Origin: CAIZGX01 sp044374295
Lineage (GTDB): Bacteria > Bacteroidota > Bacteroidia > Flavobacteriales_D > Sanyastnellaceae
Assembly (NCBI GenBank): GCA_044374295.1
Contig: JBILOU010000011.1
Span: forward strand, 1 to 43,749
Length of the DNA: 43,749 bases
Direction of reading: 5' to 3'
The translations under genes were made by a program, and so were the position numbers. Below are positions 7,133 through 14,745 of this stretch, one piece after another. Numbering within the stretch: the first letter of the stretch is position 1; the number at the start of each line of letters is the position of its first letter. The notes below the pieces were generated by a model. That model saw nothing but the letters and a program-made list of their open reading frames with translations. It did not search any database and was not told the DNA's origin.

Positions 7133-8128
7133 TTATTCGCAAACGAGCGTGTCATAATAAGCTCCATATCCAGCCCAAACGCCAAGACCACCGTCAACAT
7201 TTGATTTTACATTGCTTGGAGAAGCGAAGGGAGATCCTTGATTCGCAAGCTGATCCTCGTATGATTTGTAAAATTTGTAAACGTTCATGTCTATACTACA
7301 GCCACGAACAACAACGGTATCTCCTCGTTTGAAAAATCCGCGCTCTTCTCTGCGGTCATCGAATTTTTCGCTAAAGGGAATTGCGCCTCTGTAATAAGCA
7401 AATTCAAATGTTAACCCGTTAAAAAATTTATCGTCATAAACGCTGGGTGCAGGGCTTACAAAAATCAAGTCTTTTTGCTGACCAATTAAATAAGTGTCTC
7501 TCGTTATCCATTGAGGATAATGACTAATGCGTTTTGCAGACCATCGGTAGGCATTTCCGAGTGAATCGGGGTCGGTCATGTTTCCGTATATAAAGCCCAA
7601 AGAATCGAGTGGGTTTCCAGAGGGCGATGCAAACCAAAGGCTGTCCAAAGGAATTGGGAAATTCAGTTTAGTCACAGCGTGCAAATGATGTTCGTCTTTG
7701 TCAACAATGAGGGTATATGTTTCTCCTGGCATACCCAGGGCCTGTGGAGATAATGAAGTGTAAACACAAATTCCCAATCCAAGCACTGCTTCTGGTGGAA
7801 GACCAACGACTTGAGATGTGAGAAGCAGTTGGTCGAGGGTCATGTCTGCAATGCAATACATGTCTAGAGGAATAGTATCCGTGCCATGAACCATTTTGAC
7901 TTGAGCGTTCTGGATATAAGAATTGACTAGGGCATTGGCATCGGCAGGGTCGAAATAACCGGAAGAATAACTTAGAATGACAATAGGAGGTTGGCCTGGT
8001 TCAATACTTCCTTGAACGACAATTTTTGTTTCTGCTTGAGGAAGGTCTACGGTTATGTCCTTTTCACATCCCACAAAAAGTAGAACGCACGCTACAACAA
8101 CCCCAATAATACCTGCCTGTTTTGTCAT
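7133..8128 (-). CDS. DUF4249 lipoprotein
   Basis: This is a 331-residue protein with a lipoprotein signal (residues 1-19, GVVVACVLLFVGC; lipid-acceptor cysteine in VGC). Directly after it comes EKDITVDLPQAETKIVVQGSI, the usual opening of DUF4249. The mid-part GETYTLIVDKDEHHLHAVTKLNFPIPLDSL also fits this immunoglobulin-like family. DUF4249 proteins are normally encoded directly after a TonB-dependent outer-membrane receptor; here none is present. The ATG at 8128 lies five bases after TAATTTTG. A longer frame upstream (to 8191) runs through that promoter and is rejected. It is divergent from degP. Confidence 0.83.
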   Translation of the reverse strand: MTKQAGIIGVVVACVLLFVGCEKDITVDLPQAETKIVVQGSIEPGQPPIVILSYSSGYFDPADANALVNSYIQNAQVKMVHGTDTIPLDMYCIADMTLDQLLLTSQVVGLPPEAVLGLGICVYTSLSPQALGMPGETYTLIVDKDEHHLHAVTKLNFPIPLDSLWFASPSGNPLDSLGFIYGNMTDPDSLGNAYRWSAKRISHYPQWITRDTYLIGQQKDLIFVSPAPSVYDDKFFNGLTFEFAYYRGAIPFSEKFDDRREERGFFKRGDTVVVRGCSIDMNVYKFYKSYEDQLANQGSPFASPSNVKSNVDGGLGVWAGYGAYYDTLVCE

Positions 8129-8133
8129 GTGTG

Positions 8134-8141
8134 CAAAATTA
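8134..8141 (-). promoter_or_regulatory. -7 promoter box TAATTTTG for the DUF4249 gene
   Basis: A minus-strand exact match to TAnnTTTG, five bases from the ATG at 8128. Confidence 0.6.
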
Positions 8142-8204
8142 CAATCAATTCCTTTCGACAATAAAAATATTTTGGTGTCGTTTTTGTTCAAATCGGATTC
8201 AAAT

Positions 8205-8212
8205 TATTTTCG
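8205..8212 (+). promoter_or_regulatory. -7 promoter box TATTTTCG for degP
   Basis: A TAnnTTCG match 20 bases before the ATG at 8233. The leader is A-rich and has no Shine-Dalgarno site, which is normal for Bacteroidota. Confidence 0.55.
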
Positions 8213-8232
8213 CAAAATCAAAAATAAAAAGT

Positions 8233-9669
8233 ATGAAAAAGAGTCTAGTCACTTTTGCTGCAGCCCTTGCTGGTGGTCTTATTGCAATGGCTGCATACCA
8301 TTTTGTAATTAAACCAAACACTTCACAATTCGCTTGGAATAACAATGTTCCGGGAACTTTTGCGAATTATGTAGGAATGCCTGGCCCAGGCGGAGATTTC
8401 GTGGTTGCTGCAGAACGAACAGTGAATTCAGTGGTTCACGTAAAAACGGAAATTAAAACGCAATCCTATGATCCTTGGGGCGGATTCTTCGGGTATCAGC
8501 AGCCTCAAACACAAATGGCATCGGGATCGGGTGTCATTATTTCGGCAGATGGATACATCATCACGAATAATCATGTCATAGATGGCGCGGAAAAAGTGAC
8601 AGTCACTTTAAACAACAACAAAAATTACGAGGCTATTCTTGTCGGAAAAGACCCGAGTTCAGATATCGCTGTTTTGAAAATAGACGAATCGAATCTTCCA
8701 TCTATTGCATGGGGAAACAGCGACGCGGTGCACATTGGTCAATGGGTTCTTGCAGTTGGAAATCCTTTCGAATTAACATCTACCGTTACTGCAGGTATCG
8801 TCAGTGCAAAGGGAAGAAACATCAACATTATTGGTGAAGGAAAAGGTTCTGAAGTACTTCCGGTTGAGTCATTCATTCAGACCGACGCTGCTGTGAATCC
8901 CGGAAATAGCGGCGGTGCGCTTGTGAATACGAATGGTGAACTTATAGGCATCAATACCGCTATCGCTTCTCGCACGGGTTCATACGCAGGTTATTCATTC
9001 GCCATTCCGGCTTCAATTGCGAAGAAAGTTGCAGAAGACATTATTGAATTTGGAAATGTGCAACGCGGATTCTTAGGGGTTCAAATCTCTGCGGTGACGG
9101 AAGAACAAGCGAAGGAAGCCGACTTACCTGTTGTTTCAGGAGTGTACATTAACAACGTAACAGCGGGCGGAGCCGCGGAATCTGCGGGACTTGAAGCCGG
9201 CGATATCATTCTTAAGGTGGCTGATTATCCAGTCTCTACTGTTCCACAATTGCAAGAACAAATCAGCAAGTTCAGACCAGGAAACAAGGTGAACTTGGTT
9301 GTGTGGAGAAACGGAAAAGAGAAGAACTTCGATGTTGAATTGAAGAACAAATCGGGTAAAGCCGAACTTGAGAATTTTGAAGAAATTGCGGCAGAGAGTA
9401 TTTCTTCCCTTGGAGCCGAGTTCTCAGCTCCATCAGAAAGTGAATGCAAAGCGCTGCGCATTCAAGGTGGCGCGAAGGTTGGTGTTCTTTCTACAGGGAA
9501 ATTAAGAAGTGCAGGAGTGAAGACCGGATTTATAGTTACGAAAGTTGACGGTGTTCAGGTGACTTCGCCAGAGCAACTTCAGTCTCTATTGAAATCGAAA
9601 TCAGGTGGAATATTGTTGGAAGGGGTATACCCCAACGGAACAAGAGCCTACTACGGCTTCGGGATTTAA
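8233..9669 (+). CDS. degP: DegP/HtrA periplasmic serine protease with two PDZ domains
   Basis: This 478-residue protein has an N-terminal signal or anchor (MKKSLVTFAAALAGGLIAMAAYHFV) and a trypsin-like domain. The catalytic triad is H114 (NNHVID), D144 (SSDIAVLKI) and S226 (NPGNSGGAL). Two PDZ modules follow: RGFLGVQIS to about residue 400, and a second, more diverged one from GAKVGVLSTG to the end. It is an envelope quality-control protease and chaperone for misfolded exported proteins. An open frame upstream to 8122 passes through the promoter and the neighbouring gene's start, so the ATG before KKSLVTF is used. The gene is monocistronic, with a strong terminator directly after it. Confidence 0.94.
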   Translation: MKKSLVTFAAALAGGLIAMAAYHFVIKPNTSQFAWNNNVPGTFANYVGMPGPGGDFVVAAERTVNSVVHVKTEIKTQSYDPWGGFFGYQQPQTQMASGSGVIISADGYIITNNHVIDGAEKVTVTLNNNKNYEAILVGKDPSSDIAVLKIDESNLPSIAWGNSDAVHIGQWVLAVGNPFELTSTVTAGIVSAKGRNINIIGEGKGSEVLPVESFIQTDAAVNPGNSGGALVNTNGELIGINTAIASRTGSYAGYSFAIPASIAKKVAEDIIEFGNVQRGFLGVQISAVTEEQAKEADLPVVSGVYINNVTAGGAAESAGLEAGDIILKVADYPVSTVPQLQEQISKFRPGNKVNLVVWRNGKEKNFDVELKNKSGKAELENFEEIAAESISSLGAEFSAPSESECKALRIQGGAKVGVLSTGKLRSAGVKTGFIVTKVDGVQVTSPEQLQSLLKSKSGGILLEGVYPNGTRAYYGFGI

Positions 9670-9689
9670 TAAGTGAATTTAATTGATTG

Positions 9690-9726
9690 AAATCAGCCCC
9701 GTTCGTTCAAAACGGGGCTGATTTTT
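9690..9726 (+). terminator. Rho-independent terminator after degP
   Basis: A 14-bp perfect stem (9690-9703 with 9711-9724; core CAGCCCCGTT / AACGGGGCTG) has a 7-base loop and ends in a run of T. Confidence 0.9.
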
Positions 9727-9750
9727 TTGTGCTAGTTCATTCGCTTGAAC

Positions 9751-9786
9751 TATCTTTGCGGCGTCTTGAAAAAATGATTTTCAAGA
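9751..9786 (+). promoter_or_regulatory. gap promoter box and 5'-end stem-loop
   Basis: TATCTTTG at 9751-9758 matches the -7 consensus. Transcription should start near 9763. A 9-bp stem (9764-9772 with 9778-9786; TCTTGAAAA / TTTTCAAGA, 5-base loop) would therefore sit at the very 5' end of the mRNA, about 30 nt before the ATG at 9817. Such 5' hairpins can protect abundant mRNAs from decay; that role is inferred. Confidence 0.55.
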
Positions 9787-9816
9787 ATAAAAAATCAACT
9801 CATTTAAATTATTTTT

Positions 9817-11277
9817 ATGTCAAACAAACCCTTGTCAAACGACACTTACAGCAATGAACTGGCGGTGTATGTGAACCAAGAAAAGGCAGCAGTAGACCTT
9901 GCTCACATGGTCGGTAAGTTGCTTTTCGAAAAATCAATTGAATTGGTGCTTTTCCGCAATCACCTTGCGGATACTCGCATCACTGAAATCCTTCGCCTGC
10001 ACAAATACGCGGCTGAAGTAGTAGGTAAACCAATCAGCGTTTTTCATTCGGCTGAATTGGCTACGGAATTGTACAACATGGACATTGCTCCAGCGAAAAT
10101 AGATATTGGCAAGTTGGCAAGCGAGTGGGCCATCTCACGCGAACACTTCAATTCACAAAGAGAGTTTTTAGAAGATAAACTTCAGAATTTTACGGAAGAA
10201 GGAAAGGACATGGAGCCAAGAGACGTAGTCTTGTTTGGTTTTGGTCGTATTGGTCGCCTTGCTGCACGCGAATTGGTGCGTCAAGCAGGCAGTGGACAAC
10301 AACTTCGTCTTCGTGCTATTGTTACCCGTGAAGACGACGATTTGTCAATTAAAAAACGCGCTGCACTTTTCGAAAATGATTCAGTTCACGGAAGATTCAA
10401 AGGAACAGTAGACGTTGATTACGAAAACAAATGTTTAATCGTTAACGGTCAACGCATTTACATGATTGCTGCGAAAGATCCAAGTGCTGTAGATTACACT
10501 GCATATGGAATCAAAGACGCATTGCTAATCGACAACACCGGTGTTTTCAAAGATCGCGAAGCATTAAGCGTTCACTTGAAAGCGAAAGGAATCAGCAAGG
10601 TGCTTTTAACTGCGCCCGGTAAAGAAGTTCCGAACATTGTATACGGAATCAATCACCGCGATTTAGACATTGAGAGTGAAACAATCTTCTCTGCCGCGAG
10701 TTGCACAACCAACGCAATCTCTCCAATTTTGAAAACCATTTTCGATTCTTTCGGAATTGAAAAAGGACACATAGAAACGGTTCACGCATACACCAACGAC
10801 CAAAACTTGTTGGATAACATGCACAAGAAAAGCCGTCGCGGAAGAAGCGCTGCTGTAAACATGGTAATCACTGAAACAGGCGCTGGTAAAGCGGTTACAA
10901 AGGTTATTCCTGCTTTAGCAGACAAATTGACTTCAAACGCGGTGCGCGTGCCAACTCCGAACGGATCTTTGGCAATCATTCACGTTTATACCGACAAGGC
11001 AACAACAATTGAAGAGGTGAACGCTACCGTTCGTAAGGCTGCATTGGAAGGCGATTTAGTAAATCAAATCTTCTACAGCATCAGCGAAGAATTAGTTTCT
11101 AGCGATATCGTTGGAAACGATTGCTGCAGCGTTTATGATAGCCAAGCAACAATTGTTTCGAAAGACGGAAAAGGCATTGTGCTTTACGTGTGGTACGACA
11201 ATGAATTCGGTTATACCAAACAAGTAATTCGTTTAGCGAAGTACGTTGCGAAAGTTCGTCGCAGCATGTACTATTAA
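9817..11277 (+). CDS. gap: Glyceraldehyde-3-phosphate dehydrogenase, long form with N-terminal extension
   Basis: This 486-residue protein is about 150 residues longer than classical GAPDH. The Rossmann motif VVLFGFGRIGRLAARELV begins only near residue 140. The catalytic cysteine is C296 in AASCTTNAISP, and the His-containing HAYTNDQNLLDNMHKKSRRGR region follows. The extra N-terminal part (residues 1-135, helical, many charged residues) is typical of a GAPDH subgroup found in Bacteroidota and some Proteobacteria. The enzyme oxidises glyceraldehyde-3-phosphate with NAD(P) in glycolysis or gluconeogenesis; cofactor choice cannot be read here. The gene is monocistronic, with its own promoter and a shared terminator at 11295. 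Confidence 0.94.
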   Translation: MSNKPLSNDTYSNELAVYVNQEKAAVDLAHMVGKLLFEKSIELVLFRNHLADTRITEILRLHKYAAEVVGKPISVFHSAELATELYNMDIAPAKIDIGKLASEWAISREHFNSQREFLEDKLQNFTEEGKDMEPRDVVLFGFGRIGRLAARELVRQAGSGQQLRLRAIVTREDDDLSIKKRAALFENDSVHGRFKGTVDVDYENKCLIVNGQRIYMIAAKDPSAVDYTAYGIKDALLIDNTGVFKDREALSVHLKAKGISKVLLTAPGKEVPNIVYGINHRDLDIESETIFSAASCTTNAISPILKTIFDSFGIEKGHIETVHAYTNDQNLLDNMHKKSRRGRSAAVNMVITETGAGKAVTKVIPALADKLTSNAVRVPTPNGSLAIIHVYTDKATTIEEVNATVRKAALEGDLVNQIFYSISEELVSSDIVGNDCCSVYDSQATIVSKDGKGIVLYVWYDNEFGYTKQVIRLAKYVAKVRRSMYY

Positions 11278-11294
11278 TATTTTATGTTGAAGTA

Positions 11295-11325
11295 AAAAGG
11301 GCGGCCATTTGCCGCCCTTTTTTGT
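11295..11325. terminator. Bidirectional terminator between gap and the DUF2330 gene
   Basis: An 11-bp stem (11295-11305 with 11311-11321; AAAAGGGCGGC / GCCGCCCTTTT) has a 5-base loop. It is flanked by A on the left and T on the right, so it can end both convergent transcripts. Confidence 0.9.
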
Positions 11326-11327
11326 GT

Positions 11328-12872
11328 CTACTTCTTCGCGCGTTTTCGCGAAACGAATAGAGCCAGTCCAACCACGGAACCCAGGAAAATAGGCACCTCC
11401 CAAGGCTTTTTGTTTTTGTCTGAATCTTTGTTTTGCATGAACGCTTCATTCGGATCGATGTCTGAATGTATGTAAGCTTCATCTACCTGAATCTCACTCG
11501 GGTCCATTGGCGAATTGTCAGTAGGTAGCGCTTCACCCTTCAACATAGAATCCAAAGGTTTGTCCCTCATGAATGAGACAAATTCGTTGATGTATTTGTC
11601 ACTGCGATCATTTGGTTTTATTCCAGCTAACGCATACAATTCATCCACTTCGACTTTGCGTCGAGAACGCAAAGACTCCAAATACTCTTGCGATTCGTCG
11701 CAATCGAACGATCCACTGGCAGGATGGGTAAGTATATATCGCGCTTGAAAATTCTCAGTGTTCGGTGTAATTTGGAAAGTCAAATCCGCAGGGAATTTGG
11801 CATTGCTGTAACGCACATGCAAGCGCGTGAAGAATACGGGTGAAGCAGAATTCCAACCGGCCCACCAAACGCCCGCTTCAGCGAAATCGTTGTAGATAGG
11901 CGGATTTCCGACACAAGGATCGCATTTCATTCCGCCCCAACTCGGTGTTACGTTCCAAGCGTATTCCAACATAACCGCATTCTTTCCTTCACGAGAATAA
12001 GCGCGCGTGAAAAGATTTTTATAGAACTCTCCGAAGATGTCTTTCGTGTACAACGGAATGTTGCGGTCTGTTGGCACTTTAACCGTTCTGTAGTTGGTGC
12101 ATTCTACGCGACCAGTCTTCGTGAAAGCGTAGACAATCATGTCTTGCTCGCCAGTGCTGTTCGCCATACCTAGTCGAATTGGCAACATGAATTTCGGATG
12201 GTCGAAGTTGATTTGAATGGGACGCAAATAATCGAATCCGGTGTTCTTTTGCTTGTCGAGATTCACCTTCACAACAAAGAACTTCATGTTGCTCTTAATA
12301 TAAGGCTCAAGCACACTCTCTGCGGTAGATGGAATCTTATATCCTTCCTGAATCAAATAGTTTTTCAATCCAGTACTTTCTTTCGCTGAAAGAAGAGCGA
12401 TGTCGTATTCTCCAACGGTGTATTCTGCTTCAATGGTCACATTGAATTTGGTTTCAACCATGTCATACATCATACGAGTGCCGGCATTTGTAAAGGTTAC
12501 AGCGAAATTCTCAGCTTCTGAGACTTCTGGTATGGCCTGGTAGCAAGGATTGGTGTCGTAATACTCCACCAATCGTGGAGAAGAATACGCGTCAAGCGTT
12601 TCGAAAATTCTTCGATCCACCACTTTAATGTCGCCTTCCTGAAGTACTACAGGCACTGGCACAACCATGGCGAAATCGCGCACGTCGCCTTTGAAATCGT
12701 TCGACATGGTAATGGATGTGCGCGTTCCGTCGCGAACCAAAATAATTTCACTCTTGTTGTTGAAGAGAGTAGCGTCGGCTTTCGCGACATAAAATCCGCA
12801 GAACGAATAAGCGTTCACGCTAGAGAGAAGCACCAACAGTGCTGCTGCCTTAATAAGCAATCTTTGAGTCAT
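11328..12872 (-). CDS. DUF2330 domain protein, signal peptide and C-terminal membrane anchor
   Basis: This 514-residue protein has a signal peptide (residues 1-23). Directly after it comes CGFYVAKADATLFNNKSEIILVRDG, the conserved start of DUF2330, with C25 at the mature end. The body is mostly beta and contains paired cysteines (for example KCDPCVGNPP). The C-terminus is a hydrophobic span (PIFLGSVVGLALFV) followed by SRKRAKK, so the protein is probably anchored with its domain outside the cytoplasm. The function of the family is unknown. Its start overlaps the end of the RnfD-like gene by 23 bases, which argues for tight co-expression. The 3' end meets the shared terminator. Confidence 0.82.
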   Translation of the reverse strand: MTQRLLIKAAALLVLLSSVNAYSFCGFYVAKADATLFNNKSEIILVRDGTRTSITMSNDFKGDVRDFAMVVPVPVVLQEGDIKVVDRRIFETLDAYSSPRLVEYYDTNPCYQAIPEVSEAENFAVTFTNAGTRMMYDMVETKFNVTIEAEYTVGEYDIALLSAKESTGLKNYLIQEGYKIPSTAESVLEPYIKSNMKFFVVKVNLDKQKNTGFDYLRPIQINFDHPKFMLPIRLGMANSTGEQDMIVYAFTKTGRVECTNYRTVKVPTDRNIPLYTKDIFGEFYKNLFTRAYSREGKNAVMLEYAWNVTPSWGGMKCDPCVGNPPIYNDFAEAGVWWAGWNSASPVFFTRLHVRYSNAKFPADLTFQITPNTENFQARYILTHPASGSFDCDESQEYLESLRSRRKVEVDELYALAGIKPNDRSDKYINEFVSFMRDKPLDSMLKGEALPTDNSPMDPSEIQVDEAYIHSDIDPNEAFMQNKDSDKNKKPWEVPIFLGSVVGLALFVSRKRAKK

Positions 12873-13698
12873 GGTTGAATTGTTTTTGTGATGAATGAAT
12901 CCAGTTGAATGTTTTGCTAGGGAAAAACTTGTTGAGTAACGGTGTCAATGGAGTGAAGCAAACCAAAGCCCAGAGCGGCGCTCCTGTAACGAAGTAGAAA
13001 TTTGTAAGGTAGAATGAAGTGAAGGCAACAGCCATCGTCCATAGGATTCGAACCAATCGATTCGTTGGTATCGTCATGGGGTCGGTTATCATAAAGAGCG
13101 CGAACAACCAGATACTTCCGGAAGATAATTTGTGGAAAAGCACCTCCCAATTCCACCCCAGATAAACCATGGTTCGCATGTATTCAAGCGTGAAAAGAGT
13201 GGCTATAAAAATGAGCCCAGTATCAATACGCTTCACGCGTGAAAGCACTGCCAATCCGGCTGTTCCAATAACGAAGATGATAAGCGTGCTGTTTCCCCAT
13301 TGGGCTGGAGAGATCCATGCTTTTTCAGTAAATAGAATCACGGCAATGATTCCAACATTTGCTGGATTGAAGAGATGCTGCCCGCGAATTTTTAAAACGA
13401 ATTTTTGTCCAATGGCAATCGCAGCCGCTAATGCATACAACAAAGGTTCGTTGCTTTTGAATAGCAGTGTTAGTCCGAATGCAGTGATTAATGCACTCTT
13501 GATGGAATGCATAGGAAGTTTTAGAAAATAAATACCGATGAGCTGCGTGGAAAGGGCTACACCAAAGGTGAGCAGCAGAGATGTAAGGGAATAATCCCAA
13601 CGCAAAAAGAGAACACCGATGCAAACGAAAATGGTTTGTGAGACAATTTGAAAATGTCTACCGTCGCTTTGAAAGAATTGAAGAAAAGGAGCCAGCAT
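12850..13698 (-). CDS. RnfD/NqrB-like membrane protein
   Basis: This is a 282-residue integral membrane protein with about nine hydrophobic helices. Two motifs tie it to the RnfD/NqrB family: HLFNPANVG (108-116), matching the FNPA region, and FALFMITDPMTIP (TDPMTIP at 205-211), matching the TDP-T-P motif. RnfD and NqrB are cofactor-carrying subunits of sodium- or proton-pumping redox complexes. Canonical members carry a covalent FMN on a Thr in an S/D-G-A-T motif; I cannot find such a motif, and the protein is shorter than RnfD of about 350 residues. No rnfA, B, C, E or G is present. It leads a two-gene operon with the DUF2330 gene. Its role is unknown. Confidence 0.8.
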   Translation of the reverse strand: MLAPFLQFFQSDGRHFQIVSQTIFVCIGVLFLRWDYSLTSLLLTFGVALSTQLIGIYFLKLPMHSIKSALITAFGLTLLFKSNEPLLYALAAAIAIGQKFVLKIRGQHLFNPANVGIIAVILFTEKAWISPAQWGNSTLIIFVIGTAGLAVLSRVKRIDTGLIFIATLFTLEYMRTMVYLGWNWEVLFHKLSSGSIWLFALFMITDPMTIPTNRLVRILWTMAVAFTSFYLTNFYFVTGAPLWALVCFTPLTPLLNKFFPSKTFNWIHSSQKQFNHDSKIAY

Positions 13699-13962
13699 AA
13701 CTTGAATTTTTTATGCTGTACAGGGAAGAAACCAAATGGTTCATTTAATCATAATCTTTTAGAAGACCACCTCAGAAAAATTGTCGTTTTAATGATTTTC
13801 AGCTTCAAGGGTGAGGGTAAGATTCAATATTTGTTTTGTTACTATTGAGATAAGCCAATATGGAATCGTTCAGTGTCTTGATCAAATGTTCTGAGTTGAA
13901 AAATAAAACTTGGTGTTTTGCGCCGATGCATTGTAAATTCGTCCCTTCAATTCCCTAACCAA
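13699..13962. other. Intergenic region between the divergent RnfD-like and cmk genes
   Basis: These 264 AT-rich bases hold no ORF I can support. The only recognisable element is plus-strand TAAATTCG at 13934-13941 (TAnnTTCG), 21 bases before the GTG start of cmk. I see no clear promoter for the RnfD-like gene, no stable hairpin and no RNA gene. Confidence 0.5.
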
Positions 13963-14670
13963 GTGACCAATAAAATCAACATTGCCATAGATGGCTATTC
14001 TTCTTGTGGAAAGAGCACATTAGCAAAAGCCATAGCTAAAAACTTGAATTACATCTATATCGATTCAGGCGCAATGTACAGAGCGGTTGCCTACTATGCC
14101 ATGGAGCACGGCTATATTCAAAGCAAAGGAGAGATTGATGTAAAGATGTTGATTGAATCACTTCATCTCATTTTAATTCAGTTCAAATACAACTCAGATT
14201 CACAGGAAATTGAAACGTTCTTAAACGGAACATGCGTAGACAAGGAAATTCGCAGCATGCAAGTTAGCGCGCATGTTTCAGCAATTAGTGCCATTAGAGA
14301 AGTTCGCGAAAAACTCGTGCGCATTCAACAGCGCATGGCTGAGAATGGCGGTGTTGTTATGGACGGAAGAGACATTGGAACTGTTGTGTTTCCCGAAGCT
14401 GAATTGAAAGTATTTATGACTGCAGACGTTGAAGTAAGAGCGCAACGTCGTTTCCTTCAATTGAAAAACAATGGTGTAAGTATTTCCATTGAAGACGTTC
14501 GTGAAAATATTGCGCAACGCGATCTTCAAGACACCACACGCGCTGCAGACCCACTTCGTAAAGCAGCAGATGCAATTATTTTAGATAACTCAAACCTCAC
14601 TGAAGAAGAGCAGTTTTCTTTTCTTATGGTGCAAGCCAGAAAGGCAATCGAGCTGAAAACATTGGTGTAA
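13963..14670 (+). CDS. cmk: Cytidylate kinase
   Basis: The protein has 235 residues from a GTG start: MTNKINIAIDGYSSCGKSTLAKAIA, with P-loop GYSSCGKST. It continues with the CMP-binding region IDSGAMYRAVAYYA, the MDGRDIGTVVFPEAELKVFMTA motif and the lid segment IAQRDLQDTTRAADPL with DxxR. It phosphorylates CMP and dCMP. The frame stays open to a TTG at 13918, but the added residues are not family-like and would include the promoter box TAAATTCG. GTG at 13963 gives the normal N-terminus and length. Confidence 0.93.
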   Translation: MTNKINIAIDGYSSCGKSTLAKAIAKNLNYIYIDSGAMYRAVAYYAMEHGYIQSKGEIDVKMLIESLHLILIQFKYNSDSQEIETFLNGTCVDKEIRSMQVSAHVSAISAIREVREKLVRIQQRMAENGGVVMDGRDIGTVVFPEAELKVFMTADVEVRAQRRFLQLKNNGVSISIEDVRENIAQRDLQDTTRAADPLRKAADAIILDNSNLTEEEQFSFLMVQARKAIELKTLV

Positions 14671-14733
14671 TTCATTCACATTTCGATGTTGTAAAATACG
14701 TGGAACAGTTTTTAGTAATCTCTCGTGTGCCAA

Positions 14734-14741
14734 TAACTTTA
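14734..14741 (+). promoter_or_regulatory. -7-like box TAACTTTA for the GH3 gene
   Basis: One mismatch at the last base of TAnnTTTG, ending four bases before the ATG at 14746. Confidence 0.4.
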
Positions 14742-14745
14742 ACAC

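Noticed and set aside
9225..9461. Minus-strand open frame inside degP
   Set aside because: A shadow of the PDZ-coding region with no start signal or family features.
13699..13917. Possible tRNA or small RNA between the RnfD-like and cmk genes
   Set aside because: No cloverleaf arms, GC-rich stem or terminator could be drawn; the region is plain AT-rich sequence.
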